Shown piece after piece: positions 26,546 through 33,629 of a stretch of DNA of 62,810 nt. The translations under genes and the position numbers were made by a program. A model generated the notes under the pieces. That model saw only the letters and a list, made by a program, of their open reading frames with translations. It made no database searches and was not told the origin of the DNA. This stretch comes from an uncultured Lachnospiraceae bacterium (GTDB taxonomy: Bacteria; Bacillota; Clostridia; Lachnospirales; Lachnospiraceae), in assembly GCA_910587715.1 (NCBI GenBank), contig CAJUMV010000023.1:1-62810 (forward strand). Reading direction: 5' to 3'. Position 1 is the stretch's first letter; every line of letters begins with the position of its first letter.

Positions 26546-27235
26546 ATGACTATTCTGATCATCGAAGACGATAAAGACTTATGCCATGCCGTCTCCTGGC
26601 AGTTACAGCAGGAGGGGCACCGCGTGGACTGCTGCCACGACGGCAGCGAAGCCATGTTATATATCAAACAGGGCATTTACGACCTGATTCTGTTAGACTG
26701 TATGCTGCCCGGCGAGGATGGTCTGCACATCCTGCATGACATGCGCGCCGGGGGCAATCTGACGCCCGTTATCATCCTCTCCGCCCTCGGCGAAGTGGAC
26801 GACAGGGTGACGGGACTCAACGCGGGTGCGGACGACTATCTGGTAAAGCCTTTCGCCTACTCGGAGCTTGCCGCCAGAATCGCCTCCCTGTTTCGCCGTA
26901 AAAACGCTTTTGAAAACACTACCCTTTCCTATGGAGATTTGTCGTTAGACAGCGCGGAGAACAGCCTGCTATGCGGGGACAAAAAATGCGCCCTCTCCCA
27001 GACGGAAAGCGAACTGATGCGCCTGCTTCTGCAGGCGGGCGAGCACACCACGGATCGCACGATCCTGCTTCACAAGGTATGGGGACTGGACACCTCCGTG
27101 GAATGCAGCAATCTGGACAACTATATCTACTTCCTGCGTAAACGTCTGAAAACATTAGACAGCCGCGTTGCCATCGTCAACCGGCGCGGGCTCGGCTATC
27201 GTTTGGAATACAGCGGCGAAAACCACGAACATTGA
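26546..27235 (+). CDS. OmpR/PhoB-family response regulator
   Basis: The 229-residue protein has a receiver domain with the acidic pocket (EDD at 7-9), phosphoacceptor D51 in LILLDCMLPGEDG and K101 region (DDYLVKPF), followed by a winged-helix DNA-binding domain with the HKVWG and YIYFLRKRLK signatures. ATG 26546 follows GGAGGG at 7 bases; the upstream ATG at 26525 has no site. Its stop codon overlaps the extended frame of the kinase gene. It is divergent from the lipoprotein-permease operon and probably binds the 11-bp repeats between them. Confidence 0.93.
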   Translation: MTILIIEDDKDLCHAVSWQLQQEGHRVDCCHDGSEAMLYIKQGIYDLILLDCMLPGEDGLHILHDMRAGGNLTPVIILSALGEVDDRVTGLNAGADDYLVKPFAYSELAARIASLFRRKNAFENTTLSYGDLSLDSAENSLLCGDKKCALSQTESELMRLLLQAGEHTTDRTILLHKVWGLDTSVECSNLDNYIYFLRKRLKTLDSRVAIVNRRGLGYRLEYSGENHEH

Positions 27236-27270
27236 AACGTGAAATGACCGCAAAGAGGAAAGGAGTTCCC

Positions 27271-28566
27271 ATGTATTACAATGTACGGCTTCGGCTGACG
27301 AGACTTTTCACCGCTGTCCTTTCGATTCTGCTGGCTGTACTGCTTGGCGTCTGTTTTTCTTTCTCCGTGAGGCAGCAGTTTTCCCTGCAGTTATCCTCTT
27401 TTACGAGCCAGTCCTACACGGTGTTCGAATCCATCAGTGAGCAGGCTGTCCTCACTTCCCGCTGGCTTGCCTCTCATGAAGAGAATGCCGGATTTCGCAT
27501 TTTTCTGTGGGACAACGGCGTAGAGCTGTTCCACAACAACGACCATGCCAACCAAATCCAGCCTGAATATATCCACTATCTGTCCGAACCGACGAACGGG
27601 CGCACACTTAAACCGCAGGAAAAAAACGCCGATGTTTCCGTCGGCAGGCACGGATTCCTTCCCGAAATCCTCTGTTATCAAAAGAATCTGGTCAAAAACG
27701 ACAGCATCCTGCAAGTCTGTTTTCTGCAGTCGCTGAAACCGCTCTACGCGCGCATCAGAAGCAGTCTGCTTCTATATCTCGCCCTGTTTTTCTCTTCCCT
27801 TGCACTGCTTACGCTGTTTTGCTGGTATTTCACGGGAAGACTCTTACAGCCGCTGCTCGCTTCCCAGGAAAGCCAGAACCGCTTCATCGCAAGCGTTTCC
27901 CACGAGCTGCGCACGCCGCTTGCCGTTATTCTCTCTAACGCTTCCGCCTGCGAAAAAGCGCTCCCGGCGGAACAAAAATCCTTTTTTCAGGTAATTGAGC
28001 GGGAAGGGGCGCAGATGTCCGACATGCTCGAACAGCTCCTCACGCTCTCCCGTGCGGACAGCCACGGGCTGACGCTGCGTATGGAAGCGGCAGATTTACA
28101 AACCCTTCTTCTCGAAACATATGAAAATTTTCTGCCCGTAGCCGCAGACAGCGGGCATCTTCTATCCATCCGCCTGCCGGAATCCGAACTGCCGCTCTGT
28201 TCCTGTGATGGCGGGCGAATACGACAAGTGTGTCATATTCTTCTTCACAACGCTCTGTCCTACACACCCACCGGGAGCGCCGTGCTACTTTTTATCGCAG
28301 AGGGCTCCTATGAAAAAGAAATCACCATCGGCGTACAGGATAACGGTCCCGGCATTCCCGACGAAGAAAAGGAGAATATTTTCGAGCGTTTCTACCGCGT
28401 TCCTTCTGATTCCGCCAACGCCGGAAAAGAAAAAGGACACCACGGGTTGGGACTCGCGGTAGCACGGGAAATCGCTTCCGCCCACAAGGGGACACTGACC
28501 GTCACCGACGCAGCAGGGGGCGGCGCGCTGTTTCTGCTGACCCTGCCCTTGAACCCAATCGAGTAG
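27271..28566 (+). CDS. Sensor histidine kinase
   Basis: The 431-residue kinase has a membrane helix at about 11-33, an extracellular domain of about 130 residues, a second helix at about 166-190, the H-box ASVSHELRTPLAVI with phosphoacceptor H211, and a HATPase domain with N-box (ILLHNALSYTP) and G-boxes (DNGPGIPDEE, HHGLGLAVAREI). The start at 27271 is chosen because AAAGGAG lies 5 bases upstream. It is the cognate kinase of the regulator 35 bases before it. The final codons and stop (PIE, then TAG) lie inside a dispersed structured repeat, so the repeat appears to have replaced the original C-terminal end. Confidence 0.92.
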   Translation: MYYNVRLRLTRLFTAVLSILLAVLLGVCFSFSVRQQFSLQLSSFTSQSYTVFESISEQAVLTSRWLASHEENAGFRIFLWDNGVELFHNNDHANQIQPEYIHYLSEPTNGRTLKPQEKNADVSVGRHGFLPEILCYQKNLVKNDSILQVCFLQSLKPLYARIRSSLLLYLALFFSSLALLTLFCWYFTGRLLQPLLASQESQNRFIASVSHELRTPLAVILSNASACEKALPAEQKSFFQVIEREGAQMSDMLEQLLTLSRADSHGLTLRMEAADLQTLLLETYENFLPVAADSGHLLSIRLPESELPLCSCDGGRIRQVCHILLHNALSYTPTGSAVLLFIAEGSYEKEITIGVQDNGPGIPDEEKENIFERFYRVPSDSANAGKEKGHHGLGLAVAREIASAHKGTLTVTDAAGGGALFLLTLPLNPIE

Positions 28567-28642
28567 GGGAGATTTTACCCTACTCGCCGCGCGGTCCGCA
28601 TGCTGTGAAACAGCAAACTTCCATGTGCTGACCTGCGCATAA
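28556..28642. repeat. About 90-bp structured dispersed element, copy A
   Basis: The element starts in the last codons of the kinase gene (CAATCGAGTAG) and ends GCGCATAA. It contains CGAGTAGGG / CCCTACTCG, a CTG-tgaaa-CAG hairpin, and the long-range pair GGTCCGCA / TGCTGACC with one mismatch. A second copy lies at 53223-53312, where the corresponding arms are changed on both sides. Confidence 0.75.
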
Positions 28643-28652
28643 TAACGAAAGA

Positions 28653-28690
28653 AGAGCGGTATGCCACAGCACACCGCTCTCCCGTTTTTT
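28653..28690. terminator. Bidirectional terminator between the kinase gene and rplA
   Basis: AGAGCGGT / ACCGCTCT with a 12-nt loop is followed on the plus strand by CCCGTTTTTT and on the minus strand by TCTTTCGTT. It serves the convergent kinase and rplA genes. Confidence 0.8.
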
Positions 28691-28694
28691 CACT

Positions 28695-29384
28695 CTAATA
28701 TTTTGCCACATTCACCTTCACGCCGGGACCCATGGTCGTTGCCAGCGTAATGCTTCTGAGATACTGACCCTTAAGCGCCGCGGGTTTTGCCTTCACAATC
28801 GCTTCCATCAGCGCATTGAAGTTCTCCTGCAGCTTCTCCTCCGCAAAAGAGGTTTTGCCTACAGGCACATGGATGATGTTTGCCTTATCAAGTCTGTACT
28901 CGATCTTACCTGCCTTGATATCGCTGATAGCTTTCGCCACATCCATGGTTACCGTGCCTGCCTTCGGGTTGGGCATCAGACCTTTCGGACCGAGTACCTT
29001 ACCGAGACGACCAACAACGCCCATCATGTCAGGGGTTGCCACTACCACGTCGAAATCAAGCCAGCCTTCATTCTGAATCTTGGGAATCAGCTCCTCGCCG
29101 CCTACATGGTCAGCGCCTGCTGCCTCCGCCTCGTTTACTTTGTCGCCCTTGGCAAATACAAGCACGCGCACTGTCTTACCGGTTCCGTTAGGCAGTACCA
29201 CCGCGCCACGAATCTGCTGCTCCGCATGACGACCGTCACATCCGGTTCTGATATGAACCTCTACGGTCTCGTCAAATTTTGCCGTTGCTGTCTTTTTCAC
29301 TAAGGCAATCGCTTCCGCTGTGTCGTACTGCACCGAACGGTCTACCAGCTTGGCTGCCTCCTGATATTTTTTACCGTGTTTCAT
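28695..29384 (-). CDS. rplA: 50S ribosomal protein L1
   Basis: L1 forms the mobile stalk that moves deacylated tRNA out of the E site and can repress its own operon. The 229-residue length and the signatures (MKHGKKYQEAAKLVD, GTGKTVRVLVFAKG, LGPKGLMPNPKAGTVT) are canonical. It lies 13 bases after rplK and is the last gene of this block. In most Firmicutes rplJ would follow directly, but here rplJ is about 13 kb away. Confidence 0.98.
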   Translation of the reverse strand: MKHGKKYQEAAKLVDRSVQYDTAEAIALVKKTATAKFDETVEVHIRTGCDGRHAEQQIRGAVVLPNGTGKTVRVLVFAKGDKVNEAEAAGADHVGGEELIPKIQNEGWLDFDVVVATPDMMGVVGRLGKVLGPKGLMPNPKAGTVTMDVAKAISDIKAGKIEYRLDKANIIHVPVGKTSFAEEKLQENFNALMEAIVKAKPAALKGQYLRSITLATTMGPGVKVNVAKY

Positions 29385-29397
29385 CTCGAACCCTCCA

Positions 29398-29823
29398 TTA
29401 CTCTTCTACTGTGATACCCATACTTCTCGCAGTACCGGCGATCATGCTCATAGCCGCCTCAACGCTTGCCGCGTTCAGATCAGGCATCTTCATCTCTGCG
29501 ATCTCCTTGAGCTTGTCCTTGGAGATGGTCGCCACCTTCGCCTTATTCGGCGTAGCGGAACCGGATTTGATGTTGCATGCCTTCTTTAAAAGTACTGCAG
29601 CAGGGGGAGTCTTCGTGATAAAACTGAAGCTTCTGTCTGCATACACTGTGATGACAACCGGGATGATCACATCGCCCTTGTCGGCTGTCTTTGCGTTGAA
29701 CTGTTTCGTAAATTCAACGATGTTCACCCCATGCTGACCAAGTGCAGGACCAACCGGGGGCGCTGGTGTTGCCTTACCAGCAGGGATTTGTAACTTGATG
29801 TATCCTTCTACTTTCTTTGCCAT
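29398..29823 (-). CDS. rplK: 50S ribosomal protein L11
   Basis: L11 forms part of the GTPase-associated centre and is needed for stringent-response sensing. The 141-residue protein begins MAKKVEGYIKLQIPAG and has the conserved PAPPVGPALGQHGVNI segment and the C-terminal RNA-binding domain (AGTARSMGI). ATG 29823 follows AGGAGGT; the longer frame upstream is rejected. The leader contains an L1-like binding hairpin. Confidence 0.98.
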   Translation of the reverse strand: MAKKVEGYIKLQIPAGKATPAPPVGPALGQHGVNIVEFTKQFNAKTADKGDVIIPVVITVYADRSFSFITKTPPAAVLLKKACNIKSGSATPNKAKVATISKDKLKEIAEMKMPDLNAASVEAAMSMIAGTARSMGITVEE

Positions 29824-29844
29824 TTCGGCACCTCCTATAAAATT

Positions 29845-29872
29845 GTGGTTCGGACGCCTCTCGGCTCCCACC
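29845..29872 (-). promoter_or_regulatory. Candidate L1-binding site in the rplK leader
   Basis: On the minus strand GTGGGAGCC, a GAGA loop, GGC and GTCCGAACCAC fold into a stem with an asymmetric internal loop. The 5' strand matches the GTGGGAG element that L1 recognises in 23S rRNA and in the mRNA of its operon. A GC-rich hairpin (29879-29897) lies just before it. Confidence 0.5.
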
Positions 29873-29903
29873 TATTTAAACCGCCCGAAAGCGGGTTAAA
29901 TAT

Positions 29904-30422
29904 CTACCGCATACTCCGGACTTCCGCGAAACTGATTTCCACGGGAGTCTCTCTGCCAAACAGCTCCACGTTGATGGTGGCTGTCTGTTTGCCATAGTCG
30001 ATTCTCTGCACAACGCCCACGGTGTCTTTCCAGACGCCCGCAACCACCGCGATGGTATCGCCCTCTGCGAAATCGACGCTCATATTTTCGACCTTGATGC
30101 CGAGAGGCTTCATCTCCGCTTCCGTGAGCGGCACCGGCTTGCTCCCCGGTCCCACGAAGCCCGTCACACCTCTGGTATTTCTCACGACATACCAGGTGTC
30201 GTCATTCATAATCATATTAATCAAAACATAGCCGGGGAACATTTTTTTCTGAACGGTCTTGCGCGCGCCGTTTTTCAGCTCCGTTACATCCTGCATCGGC
30301 ACTCTGACTTCCAGAATTTCTTCCTCCAGATGTCTGTTTTCAATCGTCTTCTCTATGTTGGCTTTTACCTTATTTTCATACCCGGAATAAGTATGCACAA
30401 CATACCAATTCGCCTCTGCCAT
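29904..30422 (-). CDS. nusG: Transcription termination/antitermination factor NusG
   Basis: NusG binds elongating RNA polymerase and links it to Rho or to the ribosome. The 172-residue protein has the NGN domain (ANWYVVHTYSGYENKVK at the start, KMFPGYVLI, WYVVRNTRGVTGFVG) and a C-terminal KOW domain (FAEGDTIAVVAGVWKDTVGVV). It lies 31 bases after secE in the rpmG-secE-nusG-rplK-rplA array. Confidence 0.97.
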   Translation of the reverse strand: MAEANWYVVHTYSGYENKVKANIEKTIENRHLEEEILEVRVPMQDVTELKNGARKTVQKKMFPGYVLINMIMNDDTWYVVRNTRGVTGFVGPGSKPVPLTEAEMKPLGIKVENMSVDFAEGDTIAVVAGVWKDTVGVVQRIDYGKQTATINVELFGRETPVEISFAEVRSMR

Positions 30423-30453
30423 ACGGATCCTCCCTGTCTTGCCTGAATATAGG

Positions 30454-30666
30454 TTAAAATTTCAGTGTAGTAATGAAATCCACGCCGTACTGCAGACCGA
30501 AATCCAACACCGTGATAATTGCCCCTACCACAAGGGAAATAACTACGACTGCAACAGACTGTTTCAGGAGGGAATCTTTATCGGGCCAGCTGATCTTTTT
30601 AAACTCAGACTTCACGCCGTCAAAAAATTTGACTGCTTTCTTATCTGTTTTTGCTGCATCTGCCAT
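30454..30666 (-). CDS. secE: Preprotein translocase subunit SecE
   Basis: A 70-residue SecE of the short single-helix type found in Firmicutes. An amphipathic segment (FFDGVKSEFKKISWPDK) precedes one membrane helix (SVAVVVISLVVGAIITVLDF). SecE clamps SecY in the SecYEG channel. ATG 30666 is preferred to the in-frame TTG at 30672, because AAAGGAG is better spaced to the ATG. Confidence 0.95.
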   Translation of the reverse strand: MADAAKTDKKAVKFFDGVKSEFKKISWPDKDSLLKQSVAVVVISLVVGAIITVLDFGLQYGVDFITTLKF

Positions 30667-30702
30667 AATCAATATCTCCTTTTTCCTTCCACGCGGCGAA
30701 TA

Positions 30703-30852
30703 TTACTTCGTCTCTTTATGCAGGGTATGCTTCTTGCAGAATCTGCAATACTTCTTGGTCTCCATCCTGTCAGGATGTGTCTTCTTATCCTTCGTCGTAT
30801 TGTAGTTACGCTGTTTGCACTCCGTACATGCCAATGTGATTCTTGTGCGCAT
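30703..30852 (-). CDS. rpmG: 50S ribosomal protein L33
   Basis: This 49-residue gene is read directly from the sequence. The protein begins MRTRITLACTECKQRNY and ends KKHTLHKETK. Two CxxC pairs (C9/C12 and C36/C39) make it the zinc-binding form of L33. It is the first gene of the L33-SecE-NusG-L11-L1 unit and has a GGTGGC-type site before its ATG. Confidence 0.95.
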   Translation of the reverse strand: MRTRITLACTECKQRNYNTTKDKKTHPDRMETKKYCRFCKKHTLHKETK

Positions 30853-30946
30853 CTTGCCACCTCCACCTGTATTACGATTCGTTTGAGCTTGTATCTAACA
30901 TTTTTTGAGCATAAAAAAAAGACCTTAACTCTCTTCTCGCTCACAC

Positions 30947-30975
30947 AATATATCATACAGCGTGCCTTAAGTCAA
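30947..30975 (-). promoter_or_regulatory. Promoter of rpmG-secE-nusG-rplKA
   Basis: TTGACT (30975-30970) and TATATT (30952-30947) are 17 bases apart on the minus strand, about 95 bases before rpmG. Confidence 0.75.
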
Positions 30976-31075
30976 CCGCTTTTTTGTATTTTCTCCCCAA
31001 ATTTCTTACTTTTTTCATCTTACCCCTTAATAAATTGCCGTCGTCATACGATATATATTATAATTCCAGAAATAC

Positions 31076-31105
31076 TTGCTTTTTTCGTGGAAAAAGTGAT
31101 AAAAT
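31076..31105 (+). promoter_or_regulatory. Putative promoter of the FliD-like gene
   Basis: TTGCTT (31076-31081) and TAAAAT (31100-31105) are 18 bases apart. A second TATAAT at 31117-31122 lacks a -35 partner. No sigma-28 motif (TAAA with GCCGATAA) was found. Confidence 0.45.
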
Positions 31106-31143
31106 ATGGTTACCACTATAATATTAGGTAGAAACGCCCATAA

Positions 31144-31182
31144 AGATACCTTGCAGGCTACGGACAGCCGCAGGAGGTATCT
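31144..31182 (+). promoter_or_regulatory. Leader hairpin hiding a ribosome binding site, with an ACGGAC hexaloop
   Basis: AGATACCT pairs with AGGTATCT, then TGC with GCA, then GGCT with AGCC, closing a six-base loop ACGGAC. The 3' arm contains the AGGAGG ribosome binding site for the ATG at 31186. An ANGGA motif in a hexaloop followed by a GGA in the ribosome binding site is the known layout of CsrA targets. Confidence 0.6.
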
Positions 31183-31212
31183 GTTATGCTTTCACGGAAG
31201 AAAGGAGGGCAT

Positions 31213-32526
31213 ATGGCTTACAACACCATCAATAACTTAACAAACGTCTATAATTTCTATATGACGACGTATGCGCCGAAGTCGAGCACGCCTTATGATA
31301 CGCATAAGAAAAGCGAGCTCCGCAGCGTGTATAATTCCATTGTCAAGATGAACAAGGAATCGCCGTTGTTCATCCTTGATACCAGCAAAGAATCCCGCGA
31401 GTTTGCAGTAGGCATAAAGGAAAATGCCAGAGAGCTGCGCAATACCATTGCGTCTTTGGGCGGTCTCGACGAAGAAGAAATGCTGAATAAAAAAGTGGCA
31501 TATTCCAGCAATACGGAAATCGCCACTGCAAAATATGTGGGTTCCAAAAAGCCGGATGACGACTTCCCTTCCTATGAGGTTGAAGTGAATCATCTCGCTT
31601 CGACTCAGGTAAATCTGGGGAAATTCCTTCCTGCCGATGAGCCTGCCGCGCTCGCTCCCGACACCTATTCTTTCGACGTGGGTATCGAGGATTTGAGCTA
31701 TGAATTTCAGTTCAGCATCAAGGCAAGCGACACGAACCGGGATGTGCAGGCGCGCCTGTCCAGACTGATTAACAACGCGAATATCGGCATGTCGGCACAG
31801 GTCGTTACCGACGAAAACGGTGGCTCTGCCCTGCGGATGGAATCGGACGCTACCGGTCTTAAAGACGGCAAAAAGATGCAGTTCCATATTTCCGACCAGC
31901 GCACCAGCAAAACGGCGGGCGTGGTGGATTATCTGGGGCTTGACTACATCGCATCCCCGGCGACAAACGCCTCGTTTTTGGTAAATGGTGAGGAGCGCAC
32001 CTCCACCACCAACCACTATACGCTGGACCACACTTACGAATTGCAGTTCAAGGGCGTGAGCAGCGAGGAAGGCGAAACCGCTTCCATCGGTATTAAGACC
32101 GACGTGGAATCACTCGCCGAAAATATCAACACATTGGTGAGAGGATACAATTCTTTCCTGCAGGCAGTTTCCGAATACAGCGGCGTACAGCCCAAGAGCG
32201 ACCGCCTGTTCCATGAGATGAGCAGCGTGGCAAGGGTTTATGCAAAGGGACTCACCTCCGCTGGACTGAATCTGAATCTGGACGGCTCCTTAGAGGTAGA
32301 CAACAACGTGCTGCGCCAGAAAGCGACCAGCGAGGATGCCAAGGAAGCATTTTCCTCGATGAAAGGCTTTACGAACTCTATCCTGCGCAAAACAAATCAG
32401 GTCTCTTTGGATCCGATGCACTATGTGAACAACGTGATTGTGGCTTACAAGAATCCCGGAAAGAACTTCGCGAGTCCTTACATCACAAGCGCGTACAGCG
32501 GGATGATGTTTAACAGTTACTGTTAA
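31213..32526 (+). CDS. FliD-like flagellar cap homologue (orphan)
   Basis: The 437-residue protein resembles the hook-associated/capping family, mainly through the segment ASFLVNGEERTSTTNHYTLD (the FliD vNG...sN pattern), the VEVNHLASTQ motif near residue 120, and a C-terminal region of the NTLVRGYNSFLQAVSEYSG type. It is shorter than many FliD proteins, and no flagellar genes adjoin it. ATG 31213 follows AAAGGAGGG at 3-4 bases. An in-frame ATG at 31186 with its own AGGAGG would add nine residues. It may be a cap-like protein for a flagellum or surface filament encoded elsewhere. Confidence 0.75.
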   Translation: MAYNTINNLTNVYNFYMTTYAPKSSTPYDTHKKSELRSVYNSIVKMNKESPLFILDTSKESREFAVGIKENARELRNTIASLGGLDEEEMLNKKVAYSSNTEIATAKYVGSKKPDDDFPSYEVEVNHLASTQVNLGKFLPADEPAALAPDTYSFDVGIEDLSYEFQFSIKASDTNRDVQARLSRLINNANIGMSAQVVTDENGGSALRMESDATGLKDGKKMQFHISDQRTSKTAGVVDYLGLDYIASPATNASFLVNGEERTSTTNHYTLDHTYELQFKGVSSEEGETASIGIKTDVESLAENINTLVRGYNSFLQAVSEYSGVQPKSDRLFHEMSSVARVYAKGLTSAGLNLNLDGSLEVDNNVLRQKATSEDAKEAFSSMKGFTNSILRKTNQVSLDPMHYVNNVIVAYKNPGKNFASPYITSAYSGMMFNSYC

Positions 32527-32542
32527 TAGCCGACAAATATGC

Positions 32543-32592
32543 AGGGCTGTTGCAAGGCAGATTGGATTTCTGCCAAAGCAACAGCCCTTCTT
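32543..32592 (+). terminator. Terminator of the FliD-like gene
   Basis: AGGGCTGTTGC pairs with GCAACAGCCCT, enclosing an inner GGCAGA / TCTGCC hairpin, and is followed by TTCTTTC. It lies 17 bases after the stop codon. Confidence 0.75.
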
Positions 32593-32611
32593 TCATATAA
32601 GGAGAGCTTCC

Positions 32612-33538
32612 ATGAACGAGCAGTACTCCGTTTACAAAGAAATCCGGACACACGGAACGCAGTCTTTTCCCTGCGCCGCATACCGCACCCATTCTTCGGG
32701 ACGAGGCACGCTCGTCAAACATCACTGGCATGAGGAAGCGGAGGTTCTGTACTTTTCGGGTGGAAAATTCCGTCTGGAAATCAATATGGAATCCTTTCCC
32801 GCCCACGCAGAATGCTTCTATTTCATCAATCCAGGCGAGCTGCACGGCATCATCACGGAAACCGCCGACAGCCATTGGGAAGACGCCGTTGTTTTCTCTC
32901 CCGGCATCCTCAGTTTCGATTCTTATGACGAGGCACAGATTCATCTGGTAAAGCCGATTCAGAACGGGAAGCTGCTCTTTCCGCGCTGCATCGCGCCCGG
33001 GCATCCTGCATTTGCCCCGCTTAAAGGTGCCTTTCTGGACATCATGCGCTCGTTCGGTCAGATGGCTGACCCGGCTTCCGACAGCACGCTGGTAACGGAC
33101 GATCTGACGAGCCAGCTTTATATCAAATCCTCCCTGCTTTATATGCTCGCCACCCTCTCCGCCCACAGGCTTTTCGCGCCAGCGGAGAAAAACTTTGATA
33201 AGCGGGTGGAAAGTGTGAAGACCGCCCTCACTTATATCCGGAACCATTATCAGGACAGAATCTATATTGCCGAGCTGTCCGGTCAGGTAAATCTGAACGA
33301 GCAGTATTTCTGCCGCCTGTTTAAAAAAGCCGTCGGCTGTTCTCCCATAGCCTATATCAACGAATACCGCATCAAACAGGCAAGGCGGCTGCTGGAGGAG
33401 ACGAACCTGCCGGTAACGGAAATTTGTCTGGAATGCGGGTACAACAATCTGGGGAATTTTCTACGGGAATTTCGCAGACATACGGGAACCACCCCTCTGC
33501 AGTATCGGAAACATTCAGATACGGCAGAGTCAAAATAG
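32612..33538 (+). CDS. AraC-family regulator with cupin sensor domain
   Basis: The 308-residue protein has an N-terminal cupin (KHHWHEEAEVLYFSGGKF, then the PGELHGI turn) and a C-terminal double HTH of the AraC type (YIAELSGQVNLNEQYFCRLF, then VTEICLECGYNNLGNFLREF). Such regulators bind sugars or their derivatives and activate adjacent catabolic genes. It is followed 91 bases later by two GH13 glucosidase genes, which are its likely targets. AAGGAGAG precedes the ATG. Confidence 0.92.
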   Translation: MNEQYSVYKEIRTHGTQSFPCAAYRTHSSGRGTLVKHHWHEEAEVLYFSGGKFRLEINMESFPAHAECFYFINPGELHGIITETADSHWEDAVVFSPGILSFDSYDEAQIHLVKPIQNGKLLFPRCIAPGHPAFAPLKGAFLDIMRSFGQMADPASDSTLVTDDLTSQLYIKSSLLYMLATLSAHRLFAPAEKNFDKRVESVKTALTYIRNHYQDRIYIAELSGQVNLNEQYFCRLFKKAVGCSPIAYINEYRIKQARRLLEETNLPVTEICLECGYNNLGNFLREFRRHTGTTPLQYRKHSDTAESK

Positions 33539-33629
33539 TGTAGTTTTTAATCATATAATCGTAAGACAACCGCCAGATAAATCATTAAAATGTACCTTAA
33601 TAAGATAAACGCGCACAGGAGGTACGGTC

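Noticed and set aside
28567..28694. Possible rplJ remnant after rplA
   Set aside because: The spacer contains only the dispersed element and a terminator; no L10-like codons are visible.
31060..31130. Sigma-28 (flagellar) promoter before the FliD-like gene
   Set aside because: No TAAA with a GCCGATAA partner at suitable spacing; a sigma-A-like TTGCTT/TAAAAT pair fits better.
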